Notes under the pieces: model-generated | The model's database searches: none | Told to the model about the DNA's origin: nothing | The model's input: only the letters and a program-made list of their open reading frames with translations | Program-made: the position numbers and the translations under genes | From: Sistotremastrum niveocremeum HHB9708 | Taxonomy: Eukaryota; Basidiomycota; Agaricomycetes; Sistotremastrales; Sistotremastraceae | Length of the DNA stretch: 64,000 nt | Direction: 5' to 3' | Assembly: GCA_001630475.1 (NCBI GenBank) | Contig: KV419415.1 | Coordinates: 1-64,000 of the forward strand | Shown: one piece after another, positions 36,886-49,006 of the stretch | Numbering within the stretch: the first letter of the stretch is position 1 | How the letters are laid out: each line of letters begins with the position of its first letter

Positions 36886-37486
36886 TCATGGCTCGACCGT
36901 AATCGTGGTATTGAGAAATCGGACCGACACCGAGTTATCAGCCTATCAAAGTCAATATCAGATAAGTGCGACGCAGCAAGTATTCGATTGACGTACTCCA
37001 GTGATAGAGGTAATAGCCGCGACAAGCAAGTACGGTGTAGGGCTGGTGGCAGTGAAGAATTTGGGATCAATGAAAACCGCATGATCGAATGTGCCGTCGA
37101 GCTAGAACAGGACAGTAAGTATAATGAAGAAATTGAAGATTGTCAACACTGACCGTTACGGATTCCCCGATAGATGGAAGGTCGAACGAGCCGCTGATTA
37201 TGGTCCCGATGGATGTGGGGTCTGGGAACGGATGAGCAGACCATCCCAAAATGACCGAATAATCATTCCAAGGTTGGCTGACTAGATAGAACGTCAACCC
37301 CAATTCATTCGCGAAGTTGATCCACCTACATCCGCCAGTCGTGAACTCAATCGTATAATTAGTTCCAATCTTGGCAGGCTGTCCTGTCTTCGATTCGACA
37401 CTTTCGATATGAGCAGCTGCATTGGAGGCAAGCAAGAGGGAGACCGCGAAGAAAGCCGAGATTGAGTTAAGATATTTTCCGAACAT
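36886..37486 (-). CDS. NIS1-like small secreted protein, copy C
   Basis: Four exons (37486-37330, 37281-37154, 37101-36997, 36942-36886) give 148 aa. The 13-nt microexon is fused to the following exon, so the second family intron is absent. The remaining first intron is 48 nt and keeps the homologous position. Signal peptide 1-25 (ends ASNAAA). Blocks: IESVESKTGQPAKIGTNYTI, PWNDYSVILGWSAHPFPDP, TSIGTIISGSFDLPSIGE, HAVFIDPKFF, LLVAAITSITG, VRFLNTTITVEP. The GlyGlySer before the third block is changed to LDGTFD, unlike other copies. The closest relative in the window is copy G, which shares WNDYSxIxGWSAHPFxDP and the missing intron. Confidence 0.78.
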
Positions 37487-37558
37487 GTTATGCGGGATAT
37501 TCAGTGTAGGTGAGCGACGGAAATGGGTTCTTGTTGGTAGACTCCCAACTATGACCAG

Positions 37559-37566
37559 TTTATATA
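37559..37566 (-). promoter_or_regulatory. TATA box of copy C
   Basis: TATATAAA on the minus strand, about 75-80 bp upstream of the ATG at 37486. Confidence 0.6.
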
Positions 37567-38460
37567 TGCAGATGTTGAAGCATCTGATATTGTAAACTGA
37601 AACGTTCCTCTAGAGCACCCCTCCGCAATATTATCAAGGGAAACGGAAGCAAAATATCGGCAATGGCGACGGCAGGCCTCGGTCATTTCGCCCGCGGCGG
37701 GCAGTCGGGCTTCGTACGTCGGCGCAGTCGTCTTCTGTAGCTCGGTGATGAGGATGCTCCGTATCGCTAGTCTGCTTAACATGCTGACATTGGCGTAACG
37801 TGCTTCTTTCACTATATCGAGTGTTTCAGATGGTCAATATCGGCAATGGACCCGAGTCGGCAACTCACAGTCAGCGAAAGGTTCAGGATTTGAGCGAGTG
37901 TGTGGATTTCCGAAACCGCTCATAGACAAGTGGAACAGGAAATGATTCTTCGAGTTGTGTTGAACACAAATGCAAACAGCAGGTCGGACCGCCTCGATGT
38001 TCGAACCCAGCGCTTCCCAATCGAGGAAGAGACGAATGGTGATTTTGGGCAGAGGATTTGTTGACAACCGTTGATTTAGTGAACACCCTTGAAGCCCTTC
38101 TTCACATCGAAGAATAGCTCTAGATGGCTTCACCAGCCTGGAAGAAAATGGTAACCGTGAGAGCGGTGAGATCTGACGTAAGCAGCTAACTTACTTCCAT
38201 GTAACACTCAGACGCACGGCCGAAAGGCTCTTTCTCGCCTCCGCTCAGAGATCCTCAAAGGGGGGTCAGCATAAACTCAACTCGACTTTCTATATGATTG
38301 CTGTCTTTGGTGACTCAAAACGGTCTCCGCGAATCCATGAGTCTCATAAGAAACGTACTATACTAGTATATAGCAAATTCAACTCGTGTAGCGCTACAAG
38401 TCCATGAATCAGCCCGGACAGAAGACCTGAGAAATCTCATGAGGAGTCCGAAGCAAGGTC
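37567..38460. other. Intergenic
   Basis: Two minus-strand frames (37549-37812, 37834-38133) overlap other frames and have no domain. The first overlaps the TATA box of copy C. No gene is called. Confidence 0.4.
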
Positions 38461-39163
38461 TCAATTATAGCGACATTGAGATTGGAATTGATTATCCTGT
38501 TGAACCTTCGCCTCACAACTCCCGCCACAGTATCTGGGATCAACGGTTATATTTGTCGAGTAACGCTCGACGTGGAGCAGCCCGGATCGCTGAGAAGAGA
38601 TGTATTAGAGCTCAGAGGTTAACTCAAATGGATTGCGTCTCACCCCGATGCCGGAAGTAACCGTCGCAATTAATTGGAATGTAGTCCTAGTTCTAGCGTC
38701 AAAGAATCGATCTTCCAAGGCGAGTTTCACGATGAACGATTCTCCCGCCTTGTTCAATACAATGAGTAGGTTACGTCAAAATGAGGACTAGACTTACGGC
38801 CGAATGAGTATTGAGGTTGACCAAATCTACCACGCCCGTGATGACGTCCCCGAGCGTAGCATGACTATTGGCCTGACACTTGGACCAGCCGATGATCACG
38901 GTATAGTCCGTCCTGTCCTGCAATCAGCCATCGGTTTGCTATATGAATGACTGCATACCATATTTCCGGCACTTCTCATAGATTTTGTAAGGAAGATCAA
39001 TATTGAGCGAGTCGATCGACGTACTAGATGTTGTGGAAAATTCAATGGGATAATCGATTGAATGTATGCCCGGATATTTGACGGCGGGGAATATGCCATT
39101 GATGGCGGAGAGCACGAAACCTGGCAGTAGGACGAACAACCAGAACACAGTGAGACGAGACAT
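38461..39163 (-). CDS. NIS1-like small secreted protein with Cys tail, copy D
   Basis: Five exons (39163-39025, 38971-38959, 38912-38798, 38748-38644, 38589-38461) give 166 aa, with the 13-nt and 105-nt exons. Signal peptide 1-19 (MSRLTVFWLFVLLPGFVLS). It forms a subgroup with copy E: VKYPGIHSIDYPIEFSTT, WTDYTVIIGWSKCQANSHA, then FIVKLALEDRFFDARTRTTF and TVTSGIG. The conserved NTTITVEP becomes STNITVDP and is followed by a 24-residue extension with three cysteines (YCGGSCEAK...SQCRYN). The Cys in GWSKC is also shared with E only. Intron-1 and intron-2 acceptors were chosen because they give the 13-nt exon and restore the Trp-x-Asp-Tyr block. Confidence 0.75.
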
Positions 39164-39245
39164 GTCGAATTATGATAATTTCGAAATCACGAGGAAGCGC
39201 GGGATCTTTCACTTGAAGATAGCGTTGTGAGATGTGAGCGCTCTC

Positions 39246-39252
39246 TTTTATA
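39246..39252 (-). promoter_or_regulatory. TATA box of copy D
   Basis: TATAAAA on the minus strand, about 85 bp upstream of the ATG at 39163. Confidence 0.6.
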
Positions 39253-40326
39253 TTCGTCTTTGTCGCCCAGAGGACAGGCCGAAGTGGCTCGTGACCACAC
39301 CTTGCGACTCCCTGCCCCTCAGAAAACGTGCTAGCGCAATAAAGATCGAGATTCCATAGGAGAACCAGAAGTTGTCAGTTCCTGTTGATGAATAACGAGT
39401 GAATGAACAGATGGATGCTTCAGCGAAACGTCCTGCAGACAACGAACTGAGAAATGCCACAATGTGACCAACGCGAGGCATGTAATCCTGAGATTCCAAG
39501 ACTGATAGTGACCATATCAACTGGAGAACCCTGGCGTAAACTAGAAAACTGTCGTCTTCCGAGTTCAACATATTGTTTGCACGCTTCAGCGATTCCAATC
39601 TAGCAGAACACGACATTGAGTCATGGACAAGGAGTTCGGCAGTCCCTTAGTTTCGAGTATGATGAATGTGATACAGGCTGACGACCGCGAGCTCATCATT
39701 CACTTCAATGGCAACACTGTGAAGGTTTGCGTGCGAAATGCGAATCGATGCAAGAATCGATGATGCGAATAGAGTTGTGATACAAAGCAGAGCTCATTCG
39801 AGGGAAAACTGAAGAGGGAGAACTGTGTATTAGTGAGCACCTTCTTGACGTCCATATAGTCCCAATACGGAGCGACATCAATGGATGGCACCATGGCCAG
39901 CCTGTGGTGGAGTCATGAACGCCTGCAGCAGCTTCTCGAGAAGCTCATGCGAACCCGAAAGCCGAAAGAGTTTGCTTCGGAATGTCGGCAACTTCGGCCG
40001 AAGTCACGATGCTACCGGTAGTTGATGCTGTTCAAGTGAATGACAAAATATTGAAGTTGCTACGACATTGAAGAATGGTGTGCTGGTAGTTCTTCGGATG
40101 GTTAGCATTGGTTCGGTCCCCGGGTCGTGAAATTCAAGACAAGAAAAACGACCACGTATGATTGATTTCAAGTGTTGGATGAGTATTCAGAGGCTATGAA
40201 CGTGTTTTGAGGTGCTCCAAGGTCACTGACAGGGATCTGAACCAACTACGATGCTTCCACATGATGAGTCTTCCACATCTCTCTCAACCTCGCTCGAAGC
40301 ACCAGTGCCGAAGCTCGTCTCCATCG
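39253..40326. other. Intergenic, one doubtful frame
   Basis: A 122-codon minus-strand frame (39248-39616) runs into the TATA box of copy D, so it is unlikely to be a separate gene. No domain. Confidence 0.4.
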
Positions 40327-41038
40327 CTAACACTTATCTTCAAAGCGGAAGTCTTGCTGCGGTTTAGATTGACATCCTTCGCTGCAATGACGAGGATCCA
40401 CCGTAACATTCGTCCAGTAGCGTTCGACATGGCGTAATTCCGAGCGCTATCCACTCCGAGTTAGCACGTACATCGAACGCAGTCAGTCATGCAGCTTACC
40501 CCAAGTCCCGAAGTGACCGTTGCAATCATATAAAAAGTCGTTCTCGATCTGACATCAAATACTCTGTCCTTCAAAGAAAGATTGACGACGAAAGGTTCTC
40601 CTGACTTTGAATACCAAAGAGTCATGTCAATGATGAGTGTACTAGTAATATCAAACCGACTGAATGAAACTCACCGTATACACGCGATCAAGTGCGATGA
40701 GATCCACGGTTTCAGTAATGAATCCACCGAGTGTTGCATGGGGACCGGGGAAACATTTACTCCATCCAATAATGACAGTATAATCGGCCCTGTTGAAAAG
40801 TTAGTATCTAATCAAAGCGCAAATTCGTACACATACCAGACTTCGTAAGCTACCGAGAGACATGAGAGATCGGCGGAAAGTATGGCAAATATAACTCACT
40901 TGAAGTTGTTGAGAATTCGACGGGGTAGTCGAACGAGTGTAGTGCGGGATACTTCACAACAGGATAAACGCCATCGATAGCACTGAGAACCAGCGTTGGA
41001 ATTATGGTCAATATGAAGAAATAATTGATGAAAAGCAT
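40327..41038 (-). CDS. NIS1-like small secreted protein with Cys tail, copy E
   Basis: Five exons (41038-40900, 40849-40837, 40789-40675, 40604-40500, 40446-40327) give 163 aa. Exons 1 to 4 have exactly the lengths of copy D (139, 13, 115, 105 nt). Signal peptide 1-19 (MLFINYFFILTIIPTLVLS). Blocks: VYPVVKYPALHSFDYPVEF, WADYTVIIGWSKCFPGPHA, VVNLSLKDRVFDVRSRTTF, TVTSGLG, VERYWTNVTVDP, then a Cys tail (HCSEGCQSK...FEDKC). The two are recent tandem duplicates, about 1.9 kb apart. The tail cysteines CxxxC plus a final C are in the same order in both copies, suggesting selection for a disulfide module. Confidence 0.78.
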
Positions 41039-41104
41039 CCTGCGTAAAGCCAGGCAGGAGTCGTCTCAGGGGAACGTGACGGCACTCAATCGAAGAGGCC
41101 ACAC

Positions 41105-41110
41105 TTTATA
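41105..41110 (-). promoter_or_regulatory. TATA box of copy E
   Basis: TATAAA on the minus strand about 70 bp upstream of the ATG at 41038. Confidence 0.6.
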
Positions 41111-44100
41111 TTCGCAGGCGTGAGTATTCGAGAAAAGATCCACGTAACATTATCGGATATAGATTGTTCTTTTCGGTTCTCTTCACTGCTGTCAGCACGC
41201 CTATAGTATAATCATGGAACCCTTGATTTCGAGTTAGGCGTGAGTGAAAAAAAGATCTCGCGGTGACTCTTCACAACAGGTACTGCTTGCTTCTTTTTCT
41301 GAACGGAGCTCGCACGGAACGCTCCCAGGACCTCACGGCAAACGTTGTGAAACCGGTAAATAGAATGCCCGAGGAACAACATCGAACATTCTGAAACAAG
41401 AGGTTGAAGGTCTATCTTCTTGTTTCGTCCTGACAAAGCGGTACGTGAATCGATGATCAAAACTTCCTATGAGAAGAAGCCTTACCAAAAGCTGAGACAG
41501 TCCGCCACTTCGGCCCATATGTGTTGCGCTCGCGCCTGCAGGGACAATGACTTTCACACTGAGGTGTAACCGCTGTCCGCTTATCTCCGTCGTTGCCATT
41601 CAGGAGCAAGAAACAATCTTATGAAACTCAGGGGAGATCCTCACCTCAACGGTCAGGGATGGATGAATAAGACCGCAGCCTCGTGTGTTTGCCTTTTAGA
41701 ATAACGACCTCCATCTCACTCGCGAGAACGAGTTCGATTCGTGGAGGTTTCCAGATAGACGACGACATCCTATGTTCTGGGGTTCAAAAATCTAGCTCGT
41801 TGTGAACGAAAGCAACAGTGACAGACACCTCAAAAATGAACGTGAGCCGATGGCCGACGAGCCTGTCATAGAAGGCGCTTCCGGAAGTTATACAGAAGGC
41901 GGGCACAGGAGCGCGGCAATTTGGTGAAACGAAGACAGACTTTCCAGGAGGAGAGTCTAATACGGCTGTATTGCCTGGTTTCATGTAGACTACCGGGTCA
42001 AAAAGGGACACGGCGTAGATAGCGTAGTCCGGTGATTCTTGTTCACAAGCGAGGTATGATGGAAGAAGAACTCGTTCCATGGAGAGCCGGCGCCGCTCCT
42101 GAGGCAACGATTGTCTGACGGACAGCGGGTAGCATAACGAAGAAGACAAAGACTTCGATACGAGCAGTAGCCTAACGTTCGAAACGGTACCGTCTCAAAG
42201 TAGTCGGAGGGTGCCTGGACAATTCTAATCGACGACTGTCGTATGTACGAGCTGCGCACATCTCACATGATCCGCAGGGAGCATTGTCCTTTGTGGGATA
42301 TAATCCCTCTCAGATATTCCGTAAGACGAGATTCGAATTTTCTTCGAGACAAATAGTTGCGCAACTGTTCGCCCTGAAGCCCTAATATTCGGAAGCAGGA
42401 GGAAACAATTTTCGACATATTCGAGCTTCCGGATAAAGTCGCCAGAGGATAAGATTTCCAAGCTCAATTGGATAGCGTCTTCTTCATCACTTAGACCAAA
42501 GCATGAGTGCGTAATCGCTCCGAAGTTCATAAAGAAGCTCAAGCGCTCGTTTTTGCATGGGCGCTTGTGGTATTAATGGCGGATGTCTTAACTTGAATAC
42601 GCCTCAGCCTGAACGCAGGGCAGCTGAACTCAATCCCCTTGCGGGCTGATTGAGACAGCATACGATGCGAGTCATCGTCGCTACAGATCGCACGTTCAAT
42701 CGTGATCCACTGGCCAGAGCACCGACTGTTGATGTGAGAGGAAGAAATACGGGCGGATGCGGAGTTACAAATCAAAGCGAAAGCTTGGTAGCTAGCCCGA
42801 GTACGTAACACTGGGTATGATGTGTTCGAAGAAGAAAATTCACAACCAACGAATGTGAATAACTAAGAGAACTTCCTTGCTGTCCTACTGAAGGCCTTCC
42901 AACATCGTCTATCTCGTCAACGTTTCTCCCCTCCCCTCTACCGCAACCTAAGAATCCCCAATCGCTCAATTCCTCCTCACCTGATCCGGATTCACCTTCT
43001 GCTTCCCGAACCATACAACACCTGTCTTCTTCACACGAGCATGTCCTAGTTTCTCATCGTCTGCGCAACGAGGTTGGAGGTCTTTCATTGTTGAGGGACC
43101 GTAGTCGCAGTCGGATGTACAGGCGTCGATTTAGACGAAAGAGAGGCAGATGATCGAGATGAGAATAGAAGCGTCGGTATGGATGTAGTGATTGATTTCG
43201 GAGTTGTGTCCGAAGTGGTGTTTGGAGAGGTGTCGTAGATGGTACATTGACGAGCATTGACCAGGACAATTGGAGGGATGGTCTAGAGAAATGATATGAC
43301 CTAGGGAAGGAGATGAAGACGAAGAAGACCACTGGGAGGATGTTACTGCGCTTGCCGCGATACGGACGATGCAGAGACACGTTTCGTAAAGAGACTAGAG
43401 CGATCTTCCGTCATCTACTATCGATATCGACATCCGATACATGGAGAGCAGCTTCGGGGAGCAATAGCTCGAGGAATCCAAGACGCGTCGGCCGTTCTTG
43501 TTCTTTGGATTCGTCTTAGTCGGGAGTTCGCCATAGGAGATGAAGTGAATTCGGAGCAGATCGAGGGTGAACGGGACGGTGGTGGTGGTGGACGAGAGAT
43601 CACGAGAGTTAACTGAGTATCCCATCGTGTAGAGAGTGTAAGGATCGGAATGCTCGATAACGCGTCGCATAAAACGGCAAAGGAGGCTCCCGTGGTCCTA
43701 CATTCCTCGGAGGAGGATCATCCGCATCCGCATCGTCCATGGCAATATCATGCGCATATCGATTTTGATAGCCCAGCGGTCTGTCTACAACTTCCACACT
43801 CGTCATCTCATCCCTCTCCGTGTCATTCTTGCTTCCCCTTAAAATTTCCCCATCCATTCCCAAGTGGGTTGAAGGGTTGTTTGAGAGCATCTGGAGGGGT
43901 AATGAATTTTTGCATGATGATAGCGCAATGGTAGAACGAGTCTGCGAGATATGGCTCCCAGAGAGTTGGGGTGGAACGGTACGAGGAAGAAGAGGGCGGG
44001 TAATCGAGAAATGTGATGTGTAGCAGGACAGGTTCTGAGGACGTGTCGGAAGAGCGTTGGGACATCGAAGACGTTTCAAGGGGAAGCTTCAAATACAAAT

Positions 44101-44731
44101 CGTTCCCTGAAGATCTGTGATCGTGAGGTGTCAGTCAAACCGAGATCGACACTGGGTACTACGACCTGACTTAGATATAACATGACCGATTCGATCGATA
44201 GATGAGCTGACGTCCAACGCGACTCTTTCAGAAAGCCCAAAGACCCATCCGAGATCACCGAACTCTGATTAGCCCAATCCCATCATCGCATGCAAATGCG
44301 CCAATACCAAAACATATGGTCGTTCATATTACGACAGAGCGCAAAGGAGATGCACGTGATGACAGAGCTTGAGAGAAAAGACGAGTAATTTGAGGGAGCT
44401 CGAACCAGAACGATGAGTTATCCAGGCATTGGATCCATCCTCAGAGACGGCGGCGAAACATAGACACGGGGAAAAGATAAGTCTCTCAACGAGATGCCCA
44501 GCCTGGCGATACACTCGGAGAGTCCGAGCTCATGACGAGTACCGACGGGCAAGGGAAGCCAAGGGAAGCTCGCCAAAAAATGCGGAGTTAGAATCGCATT
44601 ATTCGCCTCATGGGAAGCATGCTTTGTTCTTGAACTGAACTCTCGGACGCGAGGCAAGGAGTAGATCAGGACGTGCTTTATTTTGGGATCTTCAGAGGCA
44701 GAAACCTTAGGACGGCGACGACTCTTTCTGG
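41111..44731. other. Gene-poor stretch with unresolved frames
   Basis: Minus-strand frames at 41212-41599, 41784-42149, 42225-42542, 43054-43380, 43395-44098 and 44076-44258 are open, but I could not join them with convincing splice sites or assign a family. One or more real intron-rich minus-strand genes may be hidden at 43.4-44.7 kb. The plus-strand frames here look like shadows. Confidence 0.35.
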
Positions 44732-46522
44732 ATGGACCCGGAGACACGGAACGACTTGCCGAGCGATGACCTCCATGGTGAAGGTCAAGCAGAAGGTATC
44801 GTTTGTTTCAGTCAGGATTCACTAATAGAAGTCTTGATCTCACATTCAATTTCAGCCTTCAATAAGTCTAGCATCGCCTCCAAAGTTATACATCGACGCG
44901 AGCATAATTTAAAAGTTCCTTTCGGAAGACTACCAGACGACATCCTACGAGAGATATCCATCGAACACGTCCATATCTGGAGGATGGCTCGTGGCTGGAA
45001 GAAGTGCTTTGGCTGGCGAACTATACTCGCAGTGTAAGCATCATTACTAAAACCTTACTACATCGACATTGATTGTAACTGACATCTCGACGCTAGCTCC
45101 TCGAGATTGCGATCTGTCACCCTCGAAACTCCAACTCTATGGACAACAATCTCGCTTGATTGGCCTACTGCAATCATCGATCTATTCCACTCTCGCTCTA
45201 AGGGTCTTCCACTACACCTCCAGACTGACCGATACATCGGGAACGACGAATCCAAGGCTCAAGCCGCCGGCGAATTTCTCTCAACGAACATCGCCGTGAT
45301 ATCCAACTTGGACATTACTTGGGATCCACCATGAACAGGGAGCATCAAGGCAGGGAGCATTGGAGCCTTCCTAAAGACCCATATCGGAGTGCAGCCGTTG
45401 CCTCATCTGCGGCATGTCAAGATCTTGCACGAAGATCCAGATATCGTCTCGTCATACGCACTCACCATGACGATAAATGCTCCCCAGCTCGAAAACCTAC
45501 ATCTCGAGGCAATATGCCTCAACCCGTCATCCGTCTTCCCATTCCCCCGCCTCAGAAATCTCCAACTTCAAGAAGTGAAGACGAATGTTCATATAATATG
45601 GCCGGTTTTGGCAGCATGTCCGTTACTTGAATCCTGTTTCATCGACTGCACTGCTCCTTTTAATCGCTCCCAATCCGGGAATGCTGCAGATCTTCCAAAG
45701 ATATCGCATCTTTCTCTCCCAGCACTCCAAACCCTAACTATCAACGGGTTCGAGTGGGTCGACATCATCCCCTTCAGCAACTTCTTGCAACTCCCTTCCG
45801 ACTCATCCGCCAAAATTTCCTTCGAGATGATCCCCTCTATGGATGATGAACAAGAGGATGACTTAGCTTTGGTATTTTCAAGGCTTCTACAGCCTCTCAT
45901 CCTTCACTACACCGAACTCGTCCTCGTTCACGCGTGGAACACAAGCAAAGTCAAACTATGCTCAGCCAAAGGATACTCTCTCGAATTAGGATTCGAAGAC
46001 ATCCTTTATGATTCCACTTTCTTCGATCTTCCCGATCCATTGGAACCATCATTTTCCTTCCTCTCTGAAGGCATAGCGAAGAATCTAATGATTCTCGACT
46101 TGATCAACACAACGTCTGAGATTCCCGGAGATACCGGACGCCCGATCGGAACGCTCCCTTCTCACGAAATGATGACTTCAGCTCTGAAAGGCTTACCCAA
46201 TCTCGTCACATTGCGTGCGACGAGATGGGCCAACACCGACAGTATATTTTTAGCTTTCAAACTCGCCAGCGAGACGGACGCGTATCAAATCCTCTGCCCA
46301 TCATTGAGAGAGCTCTCGCTTCGTAATTCATATTTTATACCACAGATGTTGCTGGAATTTGTCCAGATGAGGAAACGGAGAGGTGTCGAACTCGAGGTGT
46401 TGACAGTGGTCGGGGAATTTTTGGCTGACTTTGATCCTTCGCTTCTCGAAGATCAAGTGACGTGGCTCATAGAAGAGTCTTTCGACACAGATTTTTTTGA
46501 TTATGGCGATGGAGCGTTGTAG
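44732..46522 (+). pseudogene. F-box/LRR-like gene with an in-frame TGA
   Basis: Three exons (44732-44795, 44856-45033, 45097-46522) join in phase over 556 codons. Block order: F-box at PFGRLPDDILREISIEH, then VTLETPTLWTTISLDWP, repeated leucine-rich stretches, and the end block LCPSLRELSL...LLEFVQMRKRRG. It is a tandem duplicate of the next gene (same intron positions, same blocks). At 45332-45334 the frame has TGA where the sister gene reads GGA (GGTGS against PP-stop-TGS). No intron can remove it, and the rest of the frame is open for 396 more codons. Either a very young pseudogene, a sequencing error, or a truncated 155-aa F-box protein is made. Confidence 0.75.
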
Positions 46523-46983
46523 CACCGACGAGGACATGGAAGTACTAGTTTTTAGTCAACTTTGCGGACAATTTGCTATCTCTTTTTTGATGACCTGAAA
46601 ATCAGTCTGCAGTGCAGTTGATATGAAAAAACAAACATTTAAATGACTTCGACGACTCGCTCGCTCCGACGCTAGAAACAAGACCGAAGAATTGCTCACC
46701 GAATTTGTCGAAGTTGAATGGGTTGAAGGTTGAAGGTTGCCGGCCGAGCGGAGTTGGCAAATGTTCCTTTCCGGGACGGCGGAGATCGAACTTCTTGTTC
46801 TTAGCTTTTCCGTTCAACTGTCATTGAGGTTGGACTATCGTTGTGGAAGCTTTCTCAACCCACGGACAAGTTATCAGCGCTATAAAGCCGGCAAATGTGA
46901 GCAAAGATCCCTAAGGCTGGATGCGTACTGCCTGGATACTCAATACTAACGGGCTGCCAGTGAGGCGCACTTGCAAGGGAAAG

Positions 46984-49006
46984 ATGACTGAAAGTGGAAC
47001 GGAAACGCTGAGGAATGACACTCACGTTGTAGAAGGTACTCTCAGTCATGTTCTGAACCTGTAGAACTCGAATTGATTTTCAATTAGGCACCCATGACTC
47101 ACGCTCAGGTCCTGATGAGGCTGATTCTACCGCTTCTCTCCTGCTCAGGCGCAAGCACAACCTAGATATTCCTTTCGGTCGTCTACCCGATGACATCTTC
47201 GAAGAGATAGCCATCCACTACGTTGATTTCTGGAGAAGTATGGAACGTCATATTGAGGCCTTTGGATGGAGAGATATAATGGCCGTGTGCGTGTCAAAAC
47301 CCATCTCTGATTGCGATTTTGACTCATCAATCGATTACCTCAGAAATTCTAGACTCCGATCTGTCATCATCGAAACTCCCAGTATATGGACCACTATCTC
47401 CCTCGACTGGCCCACTGAACTCCGCGACATCTTCCATACCCGCGCAAAGGGTCTTCCTCTGAACGTTCGTACTGACAAGTACATCGGACTGAACGAACAT
47501 CAATCTCAAATGGCGGGCAAATTTCTCTCCCAGAACATCGGGACGATCTCGAGCTTAGTCCTGAACTGGCATGCAGACATGGAACTTGAAGGGGGCACCG
47601 GCTCTCCAAAACTCAGCACCTTCCTCAAACAACACATCGGAACACATTCCTTTCCTCGTCTCAAGCACGCAGCTTTCTTCGACGAAGGAGCCCAAAAATA
47701 CCGGGTGTTCGGACACACCATCACGATCAATGCTCCGGTTCTAGAAACTCTCGTTCTAGAGACTATGGTCCTAAAACCTACCAAATTATCCCCTTTCCCT
47801 CGTCTCACGAATCTCGAAATTCGAAACTTAATTACGTTCGCGGATGAGATAATCCCACTTCTCGCCGTCTGCCCCGCACTTGAGTTCTGTTCGATCGAGA
47901 CGGAAGATCCAAGTGAAGATATAGATGACAACATCAATCTCTTCCGCTGGGATGGACGTCTGCCGAGGATACAAATTCTTCATCTCCCAGCGCTGAAAGT
48001 CTTAACCATTGCGGGATTTAGAATCCTAGGTATAATGACTGTCTTACGTCTCCTCCAAAACTCTCCTCATGCTGAGATAAGCTTTCCCGGGACCCGATGG
48101 GTAGAATACGAGGAATCCGAGCTTGACGGGCCCTTTTCGGACTCACTTCAGGAGGTCCTCCAACCGCAGATCAGAAACTTTGATCAACTTGTCGTCGATC
48201 AAGTCAACCAATCATGTTCTTCATGGAGGGAAAGTAAATTCCGACTATGCTCAATGGAAGACTCGAGCCCGGATATAGGTCACCTCAAAAGAGGCAGGAT
48301 CGATCTGGAATTCTCAAAAAACCGGATATATAAAGAGGACGGGGAAGGGGATCCACTGGTCCCATTATTCTCTATCCTTCCCGATGGATTCGCAACTCAT
48401 TTATCATCTCTCCATCTCATTGACTCCACACCTGAGTGCCCGAAATCAAACAAGCAGAAAAGAAGACCACACCGTCGTTCAGCGACTCTTCCCAGTCCCG
48501 CCCTCCTCCTTTCGGGATTCCGGTATCTACCCAATCTCACTATCTTGAGATTGTCAGGGTGGAAGAACATCGATAATCTTTTGGTAGCTTTCGGTTCCAA
48601 GGGCTTGGAATCCACCTCGGGATCTGATGGCGGAGTGCCCCACGACCGACATCTGTTGCCGTGCCCTTCACTACGACATTTCGAGTTTCAAGACTCACAG
48701 TTCACACCCGGAATACTCATTCAATTTCTCCAGGAAAGACAAAGGGTGGGAATGAAGGTCAGTATGTTGAAGGTCACTGGTAGTCTTTTAGATGAGCGTT
48801 TAAGGTCAATCGTCCGCGCTCTGGTCCTTGACTTCGTGGAAGAGCCTCCACATGACATGAACATTTGCAAATGGTGTGTTGAATATACGAGCTCACTGGC
48901 AGTTGAGACCGCAGGGGCCCGGGGAGTTACCGCAGGACGCGATATGCCACTCCGAAAGTCGGAGCAGGAAATGCTTTGGCTATCGTACAGACATCTAGTC
49001 TTATAG
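46984..49006 (+). CDS. F-box/LRR-like protein
   Basis: Putative SCF specificity subunit, 637 aa, from three exons (46984-47035, 47088-47286, 47344-49006; introns 52 and 57 nt). All phases close, and the first splice falls after GAA G as in the neighbour at 44732. F-box: PFGRLPDDIFEEIAIHYVDF; then RSVIIETPSIWTTISLDWP. Leucine-rich stretches fill the middle, and the end block is LPCPSLRHFEFQDSQFTPG. The second intron would otherwise be read through in frame (19 codons), so transcript data should decide. The start at 46984 was chosen because it splices cleanly into the F-box exon. Intact sister of the stop-carrying copy. Confidence 0.82.

Noticed and set aside
37834-38133. Minus-strand frame between copies C and D, tested as an eighth NIS1-like gene
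   Set aside because: None of the family blocks, no signal peptide, no 105-nt exon.
39248-39616. Possible paired genes upstream of copies D and E, as part of a larger duplication
   Set aside because: The frames upstream of D and E do not align convincingly with each other, and the D-side frame ends in the TATA box.
43609-44098. Minus-strand frames containing PTLWEPYLADSF, considered as another F-box copy
   Set aside because: Only PTLW resembles the family; neither the F-box nor the end block is present, and splice sites do not join the pieces.
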